NCBI GenBank assembly: GCA_032622095.1
Contig: CP136063.1
Location: 30,070,987 to 30,134,986, forward strand
Origin: Siphonodentalium dalli
Taxonomy: Eukaryota; Mollusca; Scaphopoda; Gadilida; Siphonodentaliidae
Length of the DNA stretch: 64,000 nucleotides
Reading direction: 5' to 3'
Positions 1-8,019 of the stretch are shown in pieces. The first letter of the stretch is position 1, and each line of letters begins with the position of its first letter. The notes beneath the pieces are model-generated. The model worked only from the letters and a program-made list of their open reading frames with translations, was not told the DNA's origin and made no database searches. A program made the position numbers and the translations under genes.

Positions 1-573
1 CAGTTGCAGCCATATCAGAACAATGAGGTTGTCAAGTGTCGGCGAGAGCTCTTCATCTTCATCGGGTTGAGCACCATGGTGTGATATGCCACCATCCCGT
101 TTCATTAGACTGTCGTCGATGAAAGCCGATAATCGTTGGAACAAGTCTTCTGGGCGTTCATCGGGGAGATGCTTGATGTTTGCGAAGTCGATGAAGTGAC
201 TGCCTGTTGACTGAAAGCCAAAATGTTGACGGATTGCCTGCCAGACGCTTTCAAGCGATGTCGAGTTTTTCAAAATGGTGTTGCGTGAAATTATTGGGCA
301 GAAGTTGGCGATTTGACCCAGCAGCAATTCCAATTATGTGACCTTTTGTGCAGCTGTTCGACGAGTGGCTGCTGCTATGGCATCACCATCATTAGTAAAC
401 CCACGAGAAGGATCGGCACGTGTCTTCTTACCCCATTTCACACCATCAACCAAAAAGGTTGCAAAATTTGCATCTAATGACAATGTATAGTGGATGTTAG
501 CTTTCCAACTTTCGAAGGAAGTCACGCTTTCGTCTTTTGTTAGGCACCATTGTTTCGGCGCACGACATGCCAT
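1..573 (-). pseudogene. gag remnant of a gypsy-like LTR retrotransposon, open at window edge
   Basis: Read on the minus strand from an ATG at 573, one frame runs to the window edge with a single stop (TAA at 336-334). Translation through that stop stays protein-like: a Trp-rich start ([14 protein letters not shown]), then [44 protein letters not shown] and [16 protein letters not shown]. This matches my knowledge of a gag type common in marine invertebrate gypsy elements; no search was run. It is unrelated in sequence to the gag at 4686-6959. The intact frame either side of one stop suggests a recently broken copy. The remainder of the element would lie left of the window. Confidence 0.6.
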
Positions 574-700
574 TGTCCTTGATCGATTTTGCACGACACC
601 GTTTAGTCGGGAACCACTTCGAACGTGAAAACGATTAACTCTTCAAGATTAAATAAAACCACGTGTAGCCGGCGTAAATTCCGCGTGTGAGTCCGTTGAA

Positions 701-710
701 GCTGCCACCA
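701..710 (-). other. Possible tRNA-Leu primer-binding site of the left gag element
   Basis: The minus strand reads TGGTGGCAGC here, complementary to the 3' end of eukaryotic tRNA-Leu (GCTGCCACCA), about 130 bp upstream of the gag start at 573. Position and strand suit a primer-binding site. The match is only 10 nt and I cannot place an adjacent LTR end with confidence; an LTR remnant could occupy about 728-960. Confidence 0.35.
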
Positions 711-816
711 CGCCACGATAAAGGATATTGTTGGTAATATATAATTAGAGAAGCTGGTTCAATCGAAACGTTTTATATAAGACAATGACAAGATAATAAA
801 CCAAAGCACATGCGAA

Positions 817-915
817 CGCAGTAGGTGTTCGATTGAGAAACCGAGTTAACACAGTAGGTGTTCGATTGGGAATCCAAGGAAACACAGTAGGTGTTCGATC
901 GGGAATCTCTATACC
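817..915. repeat. Three tandem copies of a ~33-bp repeat
   Basis: The core CAGTAGGTGTTCGAT recurs at about 818, 851 and 884, each followed by a GA/GG-AA-C tail, giving a period near 33 bp. It sits between the gag remnant and the start of the duplicated zinc-finger unit and may be part of a decayed LTR. Confidence 0.75.
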
Positions 916-1721
916 GGACGTACCGTAACTACGCCGAACAAGTAATGCGAACCAATGTTATGGCGCGGCCTTTGATTTATTTCTAGGAGTTGAAAAGCCC
1001 GGGGGGATTCCCCAGTCTAAAAATAGATGTATCCGTCCGCACAGTTAACAAGTTACCATCCTTATGGCAGTGGTATCTTAGCGTAGCGATGAGAGATAAC
1101 TCTGCCTGGAGTTTGCGTCTGTTGGTCTCAAGACGAGAGGTCCGGTTCATTTTCCGGCACGAAATTATCGCCGTCTCTGATTCCGGTTACTTAGATTGAA
1201 TTGATCAGAAACCTAATTTCACTAACATCTTGTCTCTATTTGGTGAAATACCCATCAGTTGAACGACATATATTCTTTATTGCCTCTTTTTGGGGAGAGA
1301 ATGTTGTGACTTTAAACCGCCCGGTAACACACTTACTCACATGTAGACTGTGTATTCATCTATCGTTTCGTGGATGGTACTTCTAATCACAACCACATAT
1401 TTAGACGCACGTTTATTGCGCACAAGACGGTATTTCCTTCGTTCGATTGATACGAGATCCTTCCTTATTTTCTTCTTCTTTTAACTATCCACCCATTTAG
1501 GGCGAAACATTCTGGTATGTACATATGTAACATGCAACCGGGGGTATAAACTAACCGAGCGGTCTAACGACTGCATGCCATAAAAAGGAATATGATTCCG
1601 ACTCGTGGGTCGCCCAGACGCCCAAGGGGATTTTAATGTCTGGGTTGATTCTACTTAAATTGCTGCCACCACCCTTATTTTTCTAAGTGCTCAAGGGAAA
1701 CACTACACTGTACCCCTAACA

Positions 1722-1953
1722 ATAGAGACTGACAGTTTCCAGCTAACTGTCTAAGTTCTGCCCGTGGCAGGACTTTGTCAGTTTTAACCTCGTAAAACTG
1801 CACACTTAGTCTCTATACACTATACAGACTTGGCCTTGCCAATCTGTAAACACAATAGAGACCGACAGTTTCCAGCTAACTGTCTGTTCAAGTTCTGCCC
1901 GTGGCAGGACTTTGGTAGTTTTAACCTCGTAAAACTGCCCACTTAGTCTCTAT
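1722..1953 (-). other. Two tandem cloverleaf-folding units in the 3' LTR
   Basis: Unit 1 (1722-1816): closing stem ATAGAGACT/AGTCTCTAT (9 bp), arm GACAGTT/AACTGTC (7 bp, 7-nt loop), arm AAGTTCTGCC/GGCAGGACTT (10 bp with one G-T, 3-nt loop), arm CAGTTTT/AAAACTG (7 bp, 8-nt loop). Unit 2 (1855-1953) repeats the design with an 8-bp closing stem; one arm pair is wobble here but Watson-Crick in the other LTR. Between them, 1825-1846 is a further hairpin (CAGA, bulge, TTGGC / GCCAATCTG). The same array is at 7557-7788. The stems are read directly; any function as RNA is inference. Confidence 0.8.
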
Positions 1954-2113
1954 ACACTTCCAAGGTTTACCACTTAGGGTAACACCTTAATTAATTAAGC
2001 TTTTATGCTTCGATCTTAAAGATTCGAGCTTTTGCTTCGAGCTCTTAGGCTTCGAGCTAGCTTACATTGAATTGAGCAGTGACCCAACTGAGGTTCTCCG
2101 GTCTGAGACCTCC

Positions 2114-2184
2114 TTTTATACCCATCTCAGGGCACCTGGTGGCACAAAGTTGCAACCAATCAGAATCGTTGAAACCCAGCCAAT
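2114..2184 (-). promoter_or_regulatory. LTR U3 promoter elements, left copy: TATA box and two CCAAT boxes
   Basis: On the minus strand TATAAAA lies at 2120-2114. CCAAT motifs (CCAATCA on the plus strand, so inverted relative to transcription) lie at 2156-2160 and 2180-2184, about 36 and 60 bp upstream of the TATA box. This order suits RNA polymerase II transcription toward gag. Predicted start is near 2085. Confidence 0.55.
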
Positions 2185-2967
2185 CACAGGCTAGATTGAG
2201 AGCACCGATCTGCTTCTATATTTGCGATAGGGGATTTCCCTTTTAGTTTGCAGTCTAATTTTAATGGCGGCCGTGTATTCGTAATGCAAAAATATGCCGT
2301 CATATTTTTGGATCAAAACTCACTTATTTGACTTTTCCTTGGGTTGGCATTTGTTCGGGGTAATATTGTGATGTATACCCGACAATTGCCTTATAATTTC
2401 AACAAATGGGACTTTGTTGTTTTCTTACTATTTATGGAAATCGGGAAGCACCGGGTTGATTTCTTTTATGTGCGTCGAAATTTGGGGTGTTTTATAATTG
2501 AATATATTTGACTTTCCCGAACTTTTCCAGGGTTTGGATAATTGTGGAGGGGTGCATTGATATATGATTGTTATAGGCATAACAACCATATATCATGGGA
2601 AGTTACCATTTTGATATGAAAATTCGCTATTTGTGATAACCGAGGTCGCAGGCCAAAAAGCTTCCGACATTGCCGGAGACGCACTCGCTTCAATGTTAAA
2701 TACATAAATGTGCGACCTCAAAACTTCCAAATAAATGCTTCTAAATGTGTCCTGATATGATCTGAATGTGGGGGAATATAATTTGGGTTAATATAATATG
2801 TATAGCTTATTGGAACGATATTTGTGTGATGGATCTGTGCTCCGCATAATTACATTCTTGTCAAGATGATTTTGTCTGACACGTAAACAGGAAGTGACTT
2901 TTAGTCGGGACTTGCAGCTTGTGTGCAACTTGTTGCCGGATCGTATGTGAATCCTGTGCTCGTCACA

Positions 2968-4331
2968 CCACCCACGCCTTCGAAAATGCATGCGTCCCTG
3001 CATGCGGAAAATCTTTTATTGCAAACTGAGGATATTTATCTGTTGACAGATAGCTTGGACAGATGGTACTATCTGACTTTTGGAAGGAGGTCTGCCTAAG
3101 GTCGCATGACACTGATACAATGCCTGGATTCTCGCGGCTTAATGTCCAAGTCCAAATTTAAAATAGTAGTAATCTTCCTGGGAGAATGATATAGAAATGC
3201 CATTTGAAAAGAGCTTGGGAAAATGTTACTATCTGGCTTTTGGAAGGAGGTCTGCCTAAGGTCGCATGACTGATACAATGCCTGGATTCTCGCGGCTTAA
3301 TGTCCAAGTCCAAATTTAAAATAGTAGTGATCTTCCGGGGAGAATGATATAGAAATGCCATTTGAAAAGATCTTGGGAAAATGTTACTATCTGGCTTTTG
3401 GAAGGAGGTCTGCCTAAGGTCGCATGACACTGATACAATGCCTGGATTCTCGCGGCTTAATGTCCAAGTCCAAATTTAAAATAGTAGTGATCTTCCGGGG
3501 AGAATGATATAGAAATGCCATTTGAAAAGATCATGGTGATAAGCTCTGAGAAAGATAATTTGTCACTTGATAAATCATGACGTTCAGTCTCACTTTCAAC
3601 TTTATTCATGAAGGCGTCATCAACAGAAAAGAATGGCATGATAGTACAAGGCGAAAGTTTGAGCTGGATGCCTTATATTGGAAAACTCGCGAGTTCATGT
3701 GAGGACTGCACCTATTGTTGAAGTCCAGTAATTGGGCAGTACCGGTACTTTGGCAAATTGATTTTATTGATTCAGTCAATGAAACTGTGATAGTCTTTTT
3801 GCATAGACCACGGTGGTAAGGCATTCGTGTTAGATTCAATGACTTTTAACTATTTTAAAAGAAAATTTGATGAATAAATGCAAAAACATAAACAAGTTAT
3901 TCAAGGAAGTCTGATTGGTTGCAACAATTTCAACATCTTCAACTTCGATCAATTCGTGGTTTTTAAACAGATTTCAACTAGGTGTAAGCCAAAGAATATT
4001 TGGATCGGGTTCAGATTTGTGCAGGTTTTTTATCACTGGAAGGGCCAGCAAGCCGGCCTACTCTTACCACGAAACATCGCAGTGGATTTTTAACGTGCTC
4101 AGGGGGTTACTTTCCTGAACACGGCACAGCCATTTTACGAGGGCACGCCCATCCCTCGACATCTAGTCATGGTGCTATTCCTGCAAATAGCACCAAGGGG
4201 TTGTGTTTGCATTTAAGCTCTGACCATCTGGGACTCGATGCTCCCCCAGATAGTCACCACTTCCCTTTACACCATATATATAAAGAACACAACAATTATA
4301 TACATACAAAGATTTAATCAGTATTTACACT
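2968..4331. other. Non-coding 3' part of the LTR element
   Basis: About 1.36 kb lies between the protease frame and the 3' LTR, where pol would sit in an autonomous gypsy element. I find no reverse transcriptase or integrase motif on either strand. It contains the 3-copy repeat at 3065-3540 and then mixed sequence without a convincing gene. Confidence 0.6.
3065..3540. repeat. Three tandem copies of a ~160-bp repeat
   Basis: TGGAAGGAGGTCTGCCTAAG recurs at 3081, 3241 and 3399 (spacings 160 and 158), followed each time by the same sequence including CTGGATTCTCGCGGCTTAAT. Copies are nearly identical, the first slightly diverged. Located just inside the 3' LTR. Confidence 0.92.
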
Positions 4332-4685
4332 TTAGTGAGATAATGCTACTCTATAGCTTCCTTTGTTGGACCTCCAGAGCATTTCAACATCATGGCCATT
4401 CATGATAAATGTTCTTCCAGGTACATCTACTATGCACTCATGTTTGATCATCATGTCAACTCCAAGAATACCAGCAACATTAAGTTCTGATATTACCATA
4501 CTTTGGTGGATGAATTTTCCACCTATCTCAATGGGGAAAAGGGCTGTGCCTTGAGTTGGAATGAGATTTCCTGAGGCAGAGTACAAATCTGGGGTTTGAG
4601 TTTTGCCGGGCTGAGGTCTATCACTGATACTGTTGTACAGCTCAGTTGATATAAGTGAAACACTAGCTCCAGTGTCCACTAGAAA
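4332..4685 (-). pseudogene. Retropepsin (aspartic protease) domain, separated from gag by one stop
   Basis: This is the continuation of the gag frame after the TAA at 4688-4686. It begins FLVDTGASVSLIS, carrying the catalytic DTGA motif, and has the later AGILGVDMM motif typical of the retropepsin C-terminal strand. In the family, the enzyme dimerises and cleaves the Gag polyprotein. The frame ends YRVALSH then a stop at 4332, about 117 residues, a normal length for a single-chain retropepsin. It has no start codon of its own before the DTGA motif, so translation would need readthrough of the stop; otherwise it is inactivated by a single substitution. No reverse transcriptase follows. Confidence 0.75.
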
Positions 4686-6959
4686 TTATGCAGGCTTGCC
4701 CATGACTTTGCAGTTGACAAATAATCCTGATTCCCTTTGACCAACTACTGTCACATCCCTATGGATATTTGGAAGGTCATATTTTCTACCATTTTGTGGG
4801 TCAAACCTTTTGTCATTCTGGTGGTCAAATTTTCCATTATTATTCTGGGGTTCAAATTTTCTATCAATCCTGGGGTCAAATTTTCTGTTTGGGCAATTTC
4901 TGTTCAAGTGGTTAGGGGACTGACACGTGTAGCACAGCCTTGCTGTGTCATTAGGCCTGTGATATATTTGAGGGTTTTGACTGGGTGACTGCCCATGTGG
5001 CCTTTCACTTATTTCTGCTCGTAGAAGAGCAATAGATTTGATAGACTTCTCAATTTTATGATCCACATCTCTTTGTAAATCTTTTATAGATTTTTGTATC
5101 TTTTCGAAGATCGCATTCGTGTTAGATTCCTCTGTTACTGAATATAATGCAGCTGTATCTAAGTCAATTTGTCTTGCAAATTGATGTTTCTTTTCTGATT
5201 TGACAAATGTCTCCAGTTCTACTGCATGCCTAATGGCATCATTCAAACATCGGGGCCTGCTTTGTTTGACTCTGAGACGAATCTCTGAGTCGTACAAGGC
5301 ATCAATAAATTGCTCCTTGGCAAGGGTGTCCCTCACTTCAAGTGGGGCCGACTTATAGGCAAGGTTGGCGAGTCTTCTTATAGACTGTCCCAACTCTGGG
5401 AGTGTGTCACCAGCCCTCTGGCGACGTTCTCGTAATTGAACTCTGAAGAGTTCTGTTTGATTTGTAGCTGCAAATCTGTCTTCGATTGCACTTACAAGTG
5501 TTTGAAAGTCTCGCTCCATACCTATGGGCATGTCTCCCAGAACACCTTGTGCCTGGCCTCTTAGCGAGACAGCGAGATAAAGACCTTTTTCTTCAATGGA
5601 CCAACTGTTCAATCTTGAACAAGCGTCAAAGTGTGCACTGTAGTCCATCCATGAGATGGTACCATCATATGTAGATGGCATGACTGTTGGGCGGGTTTGA
5701 TTCATCCCACTTATTGAATATTGCATTGGGGGTTGCGATATTGGTGGGTAGTTATATGGTGGTCGGTTCTCACCATGTGGGTTTTCATTACTGCTGCGAA
5801 AATTTGACTCATAATTTAAATTATCATTTTGGTTATGTGTGGGAAATCTCTGAATGAGATTCATTGGTTGGTTGGCTGGATTTTGCACATTAGGTACCTG
5901 GGATGGGTCATTCATCCGAAACAAGTCACCTTGTGCATCCATTTCATGACCTGGATACAGTGGATAGGGTGTTGAAGTCTTCTGATGCGACTTACTTTTA
6001 ATTCCAAACACAGGATTTTTAGTTGGAGTTTCTGAACGTATGGGAAATTTCTGGGGGAATGAAGGATTAGATTTGTCAGTATGTGGTCTGGCCACATAAT
6101 CAGCACGTTGTGCTTCAGTTGGTTGATATCGAGGGGGCCTCCTTGGTTTCTCATCCTCGAATCGTATATGATCATTGGGCTGTTTAGACTTATAAGAATT
6201 TGCTCTCATTGAATTTAACTCTTTTTCAATATTTTCAAGTCGTTGGGACAGCTCACGTTCTTTCGGAGACATTGTTGCATCACTGCAACTTTTGAACATA
6301 TCCAGCTCACCGTGGAGCCTGGAATGTTTTGTGAAGTCCACCGACTTTATAGGGAAATTACTTTGTGTTTGAGTCCTTGACTCATAATCACTTTGTGTGG
6401 GTGTTGTCTCTCGATGCAATGGAACATGATACTCTTCTGAGTATTTTCTCAGTATTTGTTCGGGTTTTGTCTCTTGAGGACAATTCATCGGGTCATAATA
6501 CTCTTCTGAGTATTTTCTCAGTCTTTGGTCGGGCTTTGTCTCTTGGGGACGATTCATTGGGTCATAATACTCTTCTGAGTATTTTGTCATTGGTACAGTT
6601 GTATTTTCATGTTGCATGTCAAAGTTCTGTTCTGGACTTGACTGTTTTTGGTTGAGGTTCAATTGACTGCTAAAAGCAACAGAATGTGGTCTTAGCGGAA
6701 CAGTTATATCTTCATACACATGCTCTACTTGGGAGTCGTTTCTGTGGTGAGCTTGATGCTCAAATCCACGGGGTTTAAAGACCACTTCACTGTCATTGGC
6801 ACTAAGACATGACTCTTTGTGTCTTCGTATTGTTTCCCTCTCCAAATCTAATTGTCTATCATTTCCTTCCTTCATTTGTGCAACTTTGGCACGAAGGCTG
6901 GACAAGTGCTCCATTACAGGAATTAGATGGGATGAATTGCTATTACTGTAATCTGACAT
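4686..6959 (-). CDS. Gag-like structural protein of the LTR element (757 aa)
   Basis: I take the ATG at 6959 (MSDYSNSN), the first in frame. The protein would form the retrotransposon capsid and bind its RNA. The N-terminal ~40 residues are charged and heptad-like (LRAKVAQMKEGNDRQLDLER). Residues ~122-186 hold three copies of a ~22-residue repeat starting KYSEEYYDPMN. Residues ~190-420 are low-complexity, rich in Asn, Pro and Gln. Residues ~425-590 look like a gypsy capsid domain (WMDYSAHFDACSRL, YLAVSLRGQA, LRERRQRAGDTL). A CX2CX4HX4C zinc knuckle begins at ~676 (CYTCQSPNHLNRNC), followed by five degenerate KFDPQN-type basic repeats. It ends GKPA at a TAA directly before the protease. The frame is intact over 2.27 kb, consistent with recent activity. 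Domain calls are by eye. Confidence 0.85.
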   Translation of the reverse strand: MSDYSNSNSSHLIPVMEHLSSLRAKVAQMKEGNDRQLDLERETIRRHKESCLSANDSEVVFKPRGFEHQAHHRNDSQVEHVYEDITVPLRPHSVAFSSQLNLNQKQSSPEQNFDMQHENTTVPMTKYSEEYYDPMNRPQETKPDQRLRKYSEEYYDPMNCPQETKPEQILRKYSEEYHVPLHRETTPTQSDYESRTQTQSNFPIKSVDFTKHSRLHGELDMFKSCSDATMSPKERELSQRLENIEKELNSMRANSYKSKQPNDHIRFEDEKPRRPPRYQPTEAQRADYVARPHTDKSNPSFPQKFPIRSETPTKNPVFGIKSKSHQKTSTPYPLYPGHEMDAQGDLFRMNDPSQVPNVQNPANQPMNLIQRFPTHNQNDNLNYESNFRSSNENPHGENRPPYNYPPISQPPMQYSISGMNQTRPTVMPSTYDGTISWMDYSAHFDACSRLNSWSIEEKGLYLAVSLRGQAQGVLGDMPIGMERDFQTLVSAIEDRFAATNQTELFRVQLRERRQRAGDTLPELGQSIRRLANLAYKSAPLEVRDTLAKEQFIDALYDSEIRLRVKQSRPRCLNDAIRHAVELETFVKSEKKHQFARQIDLDTAALYSVTEESNTNAIFEKIQKSIKDLQRDVDHKIEKSIKSIALLRAEISERPHGQSPSQNPQIYHRPNDTARLCYTCQSPNHLNRNCPNRKFDPRIDRKFEPQNNNGKFDHQNDKRFDPQNGRKYDLPNIHRDVTVVGQRESGLFVNCKVMGKPA

Positions 6960-7017
6960 GCTTAACAATTATCAACTTTCAACAAACAAAATTATCTGAG
7001 TGAAGTCGGATGTTTAC

Positions 7018-7245
7018 TTAACATCCAATTTCTGAGGCTTGAAAAATGATGTGATTGTAACTACTGAGATCACAATGACTGATTACTTCATTTAATTCTT
7101 CAAGATAAAAGAAAGCAATACAAAAATTTCCACACATTGTAAATTCAAGAACATCAAGGCCCATATATGCACAATATTCATTACTTTGAGAAGCTTCATG
7201 TATATCTTCAAATAACATAATACCTACCGGAATATCAGAAGCCAT
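7018..7245 (-). CDS. Small ORF (75 aa) in the leader upstream of gag
   Basis: An ATG at 7245 opens 75 codons (MASDIPVGIMLFEDIHEAS...) ending 58 bp before the gag ATG on the same strand, between the primer-binding site and gag. It is acidic, with a Cys/aromatic-rich middle (CGNFCIAFFYLEELNE). I do not recognise the family. It could be an accessory protein, a regulatory upstream ORF that limits gag translation, or chance. Its start and stop both fall inside the leader with no overlap of gag. Confidence 0.35.
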   Translation of the reverse strand: MASDIPVGIMLFEDIHEASQSNEYCAYMGLDVLEFTMCGNFCIAFFYLEELNEVISHCDLSSYNHIIFQASEIGC

Positions 7246-7335
7246 TTCAAAATTAAATTTCAAGAATCAACTAAGATTGATTTTTGATTGTAATTAAATA
7301 TTAATCTATTCTAACAAGTTAAATTAGAATCAATC

Positions 7336-7355
7336 AATCCCACCGCTTGCCACCA
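7336..7355 (-). promoter_or_regulatory. tRNA-Leu primer-binding site
   Basis: On the element strand, five bases (TAAAG) after the 5' LTR end, the sequence is TGGTGGCAAGCGGTGGGATT. It complements the acceptor and T-arm 3' strand of eukaryotic tRNA-Leu (...AATCCCACCGCTGCCACCA) over 19 nt apart from one extra base. This would prime minus-strand DNA synthesis. The extra base may be a species difference in the tRNA or a bulge. Confidence 0.8.
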
Positions 7356-7383
7356 CTTTATGTAACATGCAACCGGGGGTATA

Positions 7384-7506
7384 AACTAACCGAGCGGTCT
7401 AACGACTGCATGCCATAAAAAGGAATATGATTCCGACTCGTGGGTCGCCCAGACGCCCAAGGGGATTTTAATGTCTGGGTTGATTCTACTTAAATTGCTG
7501 CCACCA
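7384..7506 (-). other. Antisense tRNA-Leu-like sequence in the U5 end of the 5' LTR
   Basis: On the plus strand, CCGAGCGGTCTAA (7390-7402) equals the D-arm of eukaryotic tRNA-Leu. GGGTTGATTC further right resembles the T-arm/B box, and GCTGCCACCA (7497-7506) equals its 3' end including CCA. The order 5'-D-T-acceptor is that of a whole tRNA, stretched to about 120 nt and degenerate in the middle. It is antisense to the element, so the element RNA carries complements of the tRNA that also matches its primer-binding site. The same sequence is at 1549-1671 in the other LTR. Confidence 0.6.
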
Positions 7507-7556
7507 CCCTTATTTTTCTAAGTGCTCAAGTGAAACACTACACTGTACCCCTAACA

Positions 7557-7788
7557 ATAGAGACTGACAGTTTCCAGCTAACTGTCTAAGTTCTGCCCGT
7601 GGCAGGACTTTGTCAGTTTTAACCTCGTAAAACTGCACACTTAGTCTCTATACACTATACAGACTTGGCCTTGCCAATCTGTAAACACAATAGAGACCGA
7701 CAGTTTCCAGCTAACTGTCTGTTCAAGTTCTGCCCGTGGCAGGACTTTGGCAGTTTTAACCTCGTAAAACTGCCCACTTAGTCTCTAT
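7557..7788 (-). other. Two tandem cloverleaf-folding units in the 5' LTR
   Basis: This is the right-LTR copy of the array at 1722-1953 (units 7557-7651 and 7690-7788, linking hairpin 7660-7681). In unit 2 the last arm reads GGCAGTTTT/AAAACTGCC, fully paired, whereas the left LTR has a C-to-T change giving a wobble. The array lies roughly 130-360 nt downstream of the predicted transcription start, that is, in the 5' leader of the element RNA. Confidence 0.8.
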
Positions 7789-7948
7789 ACACTTCCAAGG
7801 TTTACCACTTAGGGTAACACCTTAATTAATTAAGCTTTTATGCTTCGATCTTAAAGATTCGAGCTTTTGCTTCGAGCTCTTAGGCTTCGAGCTAGCTTAC
7901 ATTGAATTGAGCAGTGACCCAACTGAGGTTCTCCGGTCTGAGACCTCC

Positions 7949-8019
7949 TTTTATACCCATCTCAGGGCACCTGGTGGCACAAAGTTGCAACCAATCAGAA
8001 TCGTTGAAACCCAGCCAAT
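7949..8019 (-). promoter_or_regulatory. U3 promoter of the 5' LTR: TATA and two CCAAT boxes
   Basis: TATAAAA on the minus strand at 7955-7949, with inverted CCAAT motifs at 7991-7995 and 8015-8019 upstream. NF-Y-type CCAAT plus TATA spacing is plausible for this LTR, which is the one upstream of gag. Inferred start is near 7920. Confidence 0.55.

Larger units (their letters stand above)
1526..2967 (-). repeat. 3' LTR (left copy)
   Basis: 1442-bp LTR, ending GCATGTTACA on the element strand. It contains the same promoter, structured region and antisense tRNA-Leu-like segment as the 5' LTR. Differences from the right LTR that I saw: caaggg/caagtg near 1695, T/C at about 1916, attg/atag near 2377 and gggaat/gggtat near 2774. 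The poorly purine-rich AAGGCGTGGGTGG lies just upstream on the element strand, where a polypurine tract belongs. Confidence 0.92.

Noticed and set aside
1549-1671. Functional tRNA-Leu gene within the LTR
   Set aside because: The acceptor stem 5' side does not pair with the 3' side, the T-arm is degenerate and length is ~120 nt; it is a tRNA-like relic, not a gene.
4000-4317. Plus-strand ORF of 105 codons
   Set aside because: Antisense to the element, low-complexity His/Ser/Pro composition and no family motif; treated as chance.
2968-4331. Hidden pol (reverse transcriptase or integrase) in the LTR element
   Set aside because: No YxDD, DDE, HHCC or similar motif found in any frame on the minus strand, and short open frames do not join into one.
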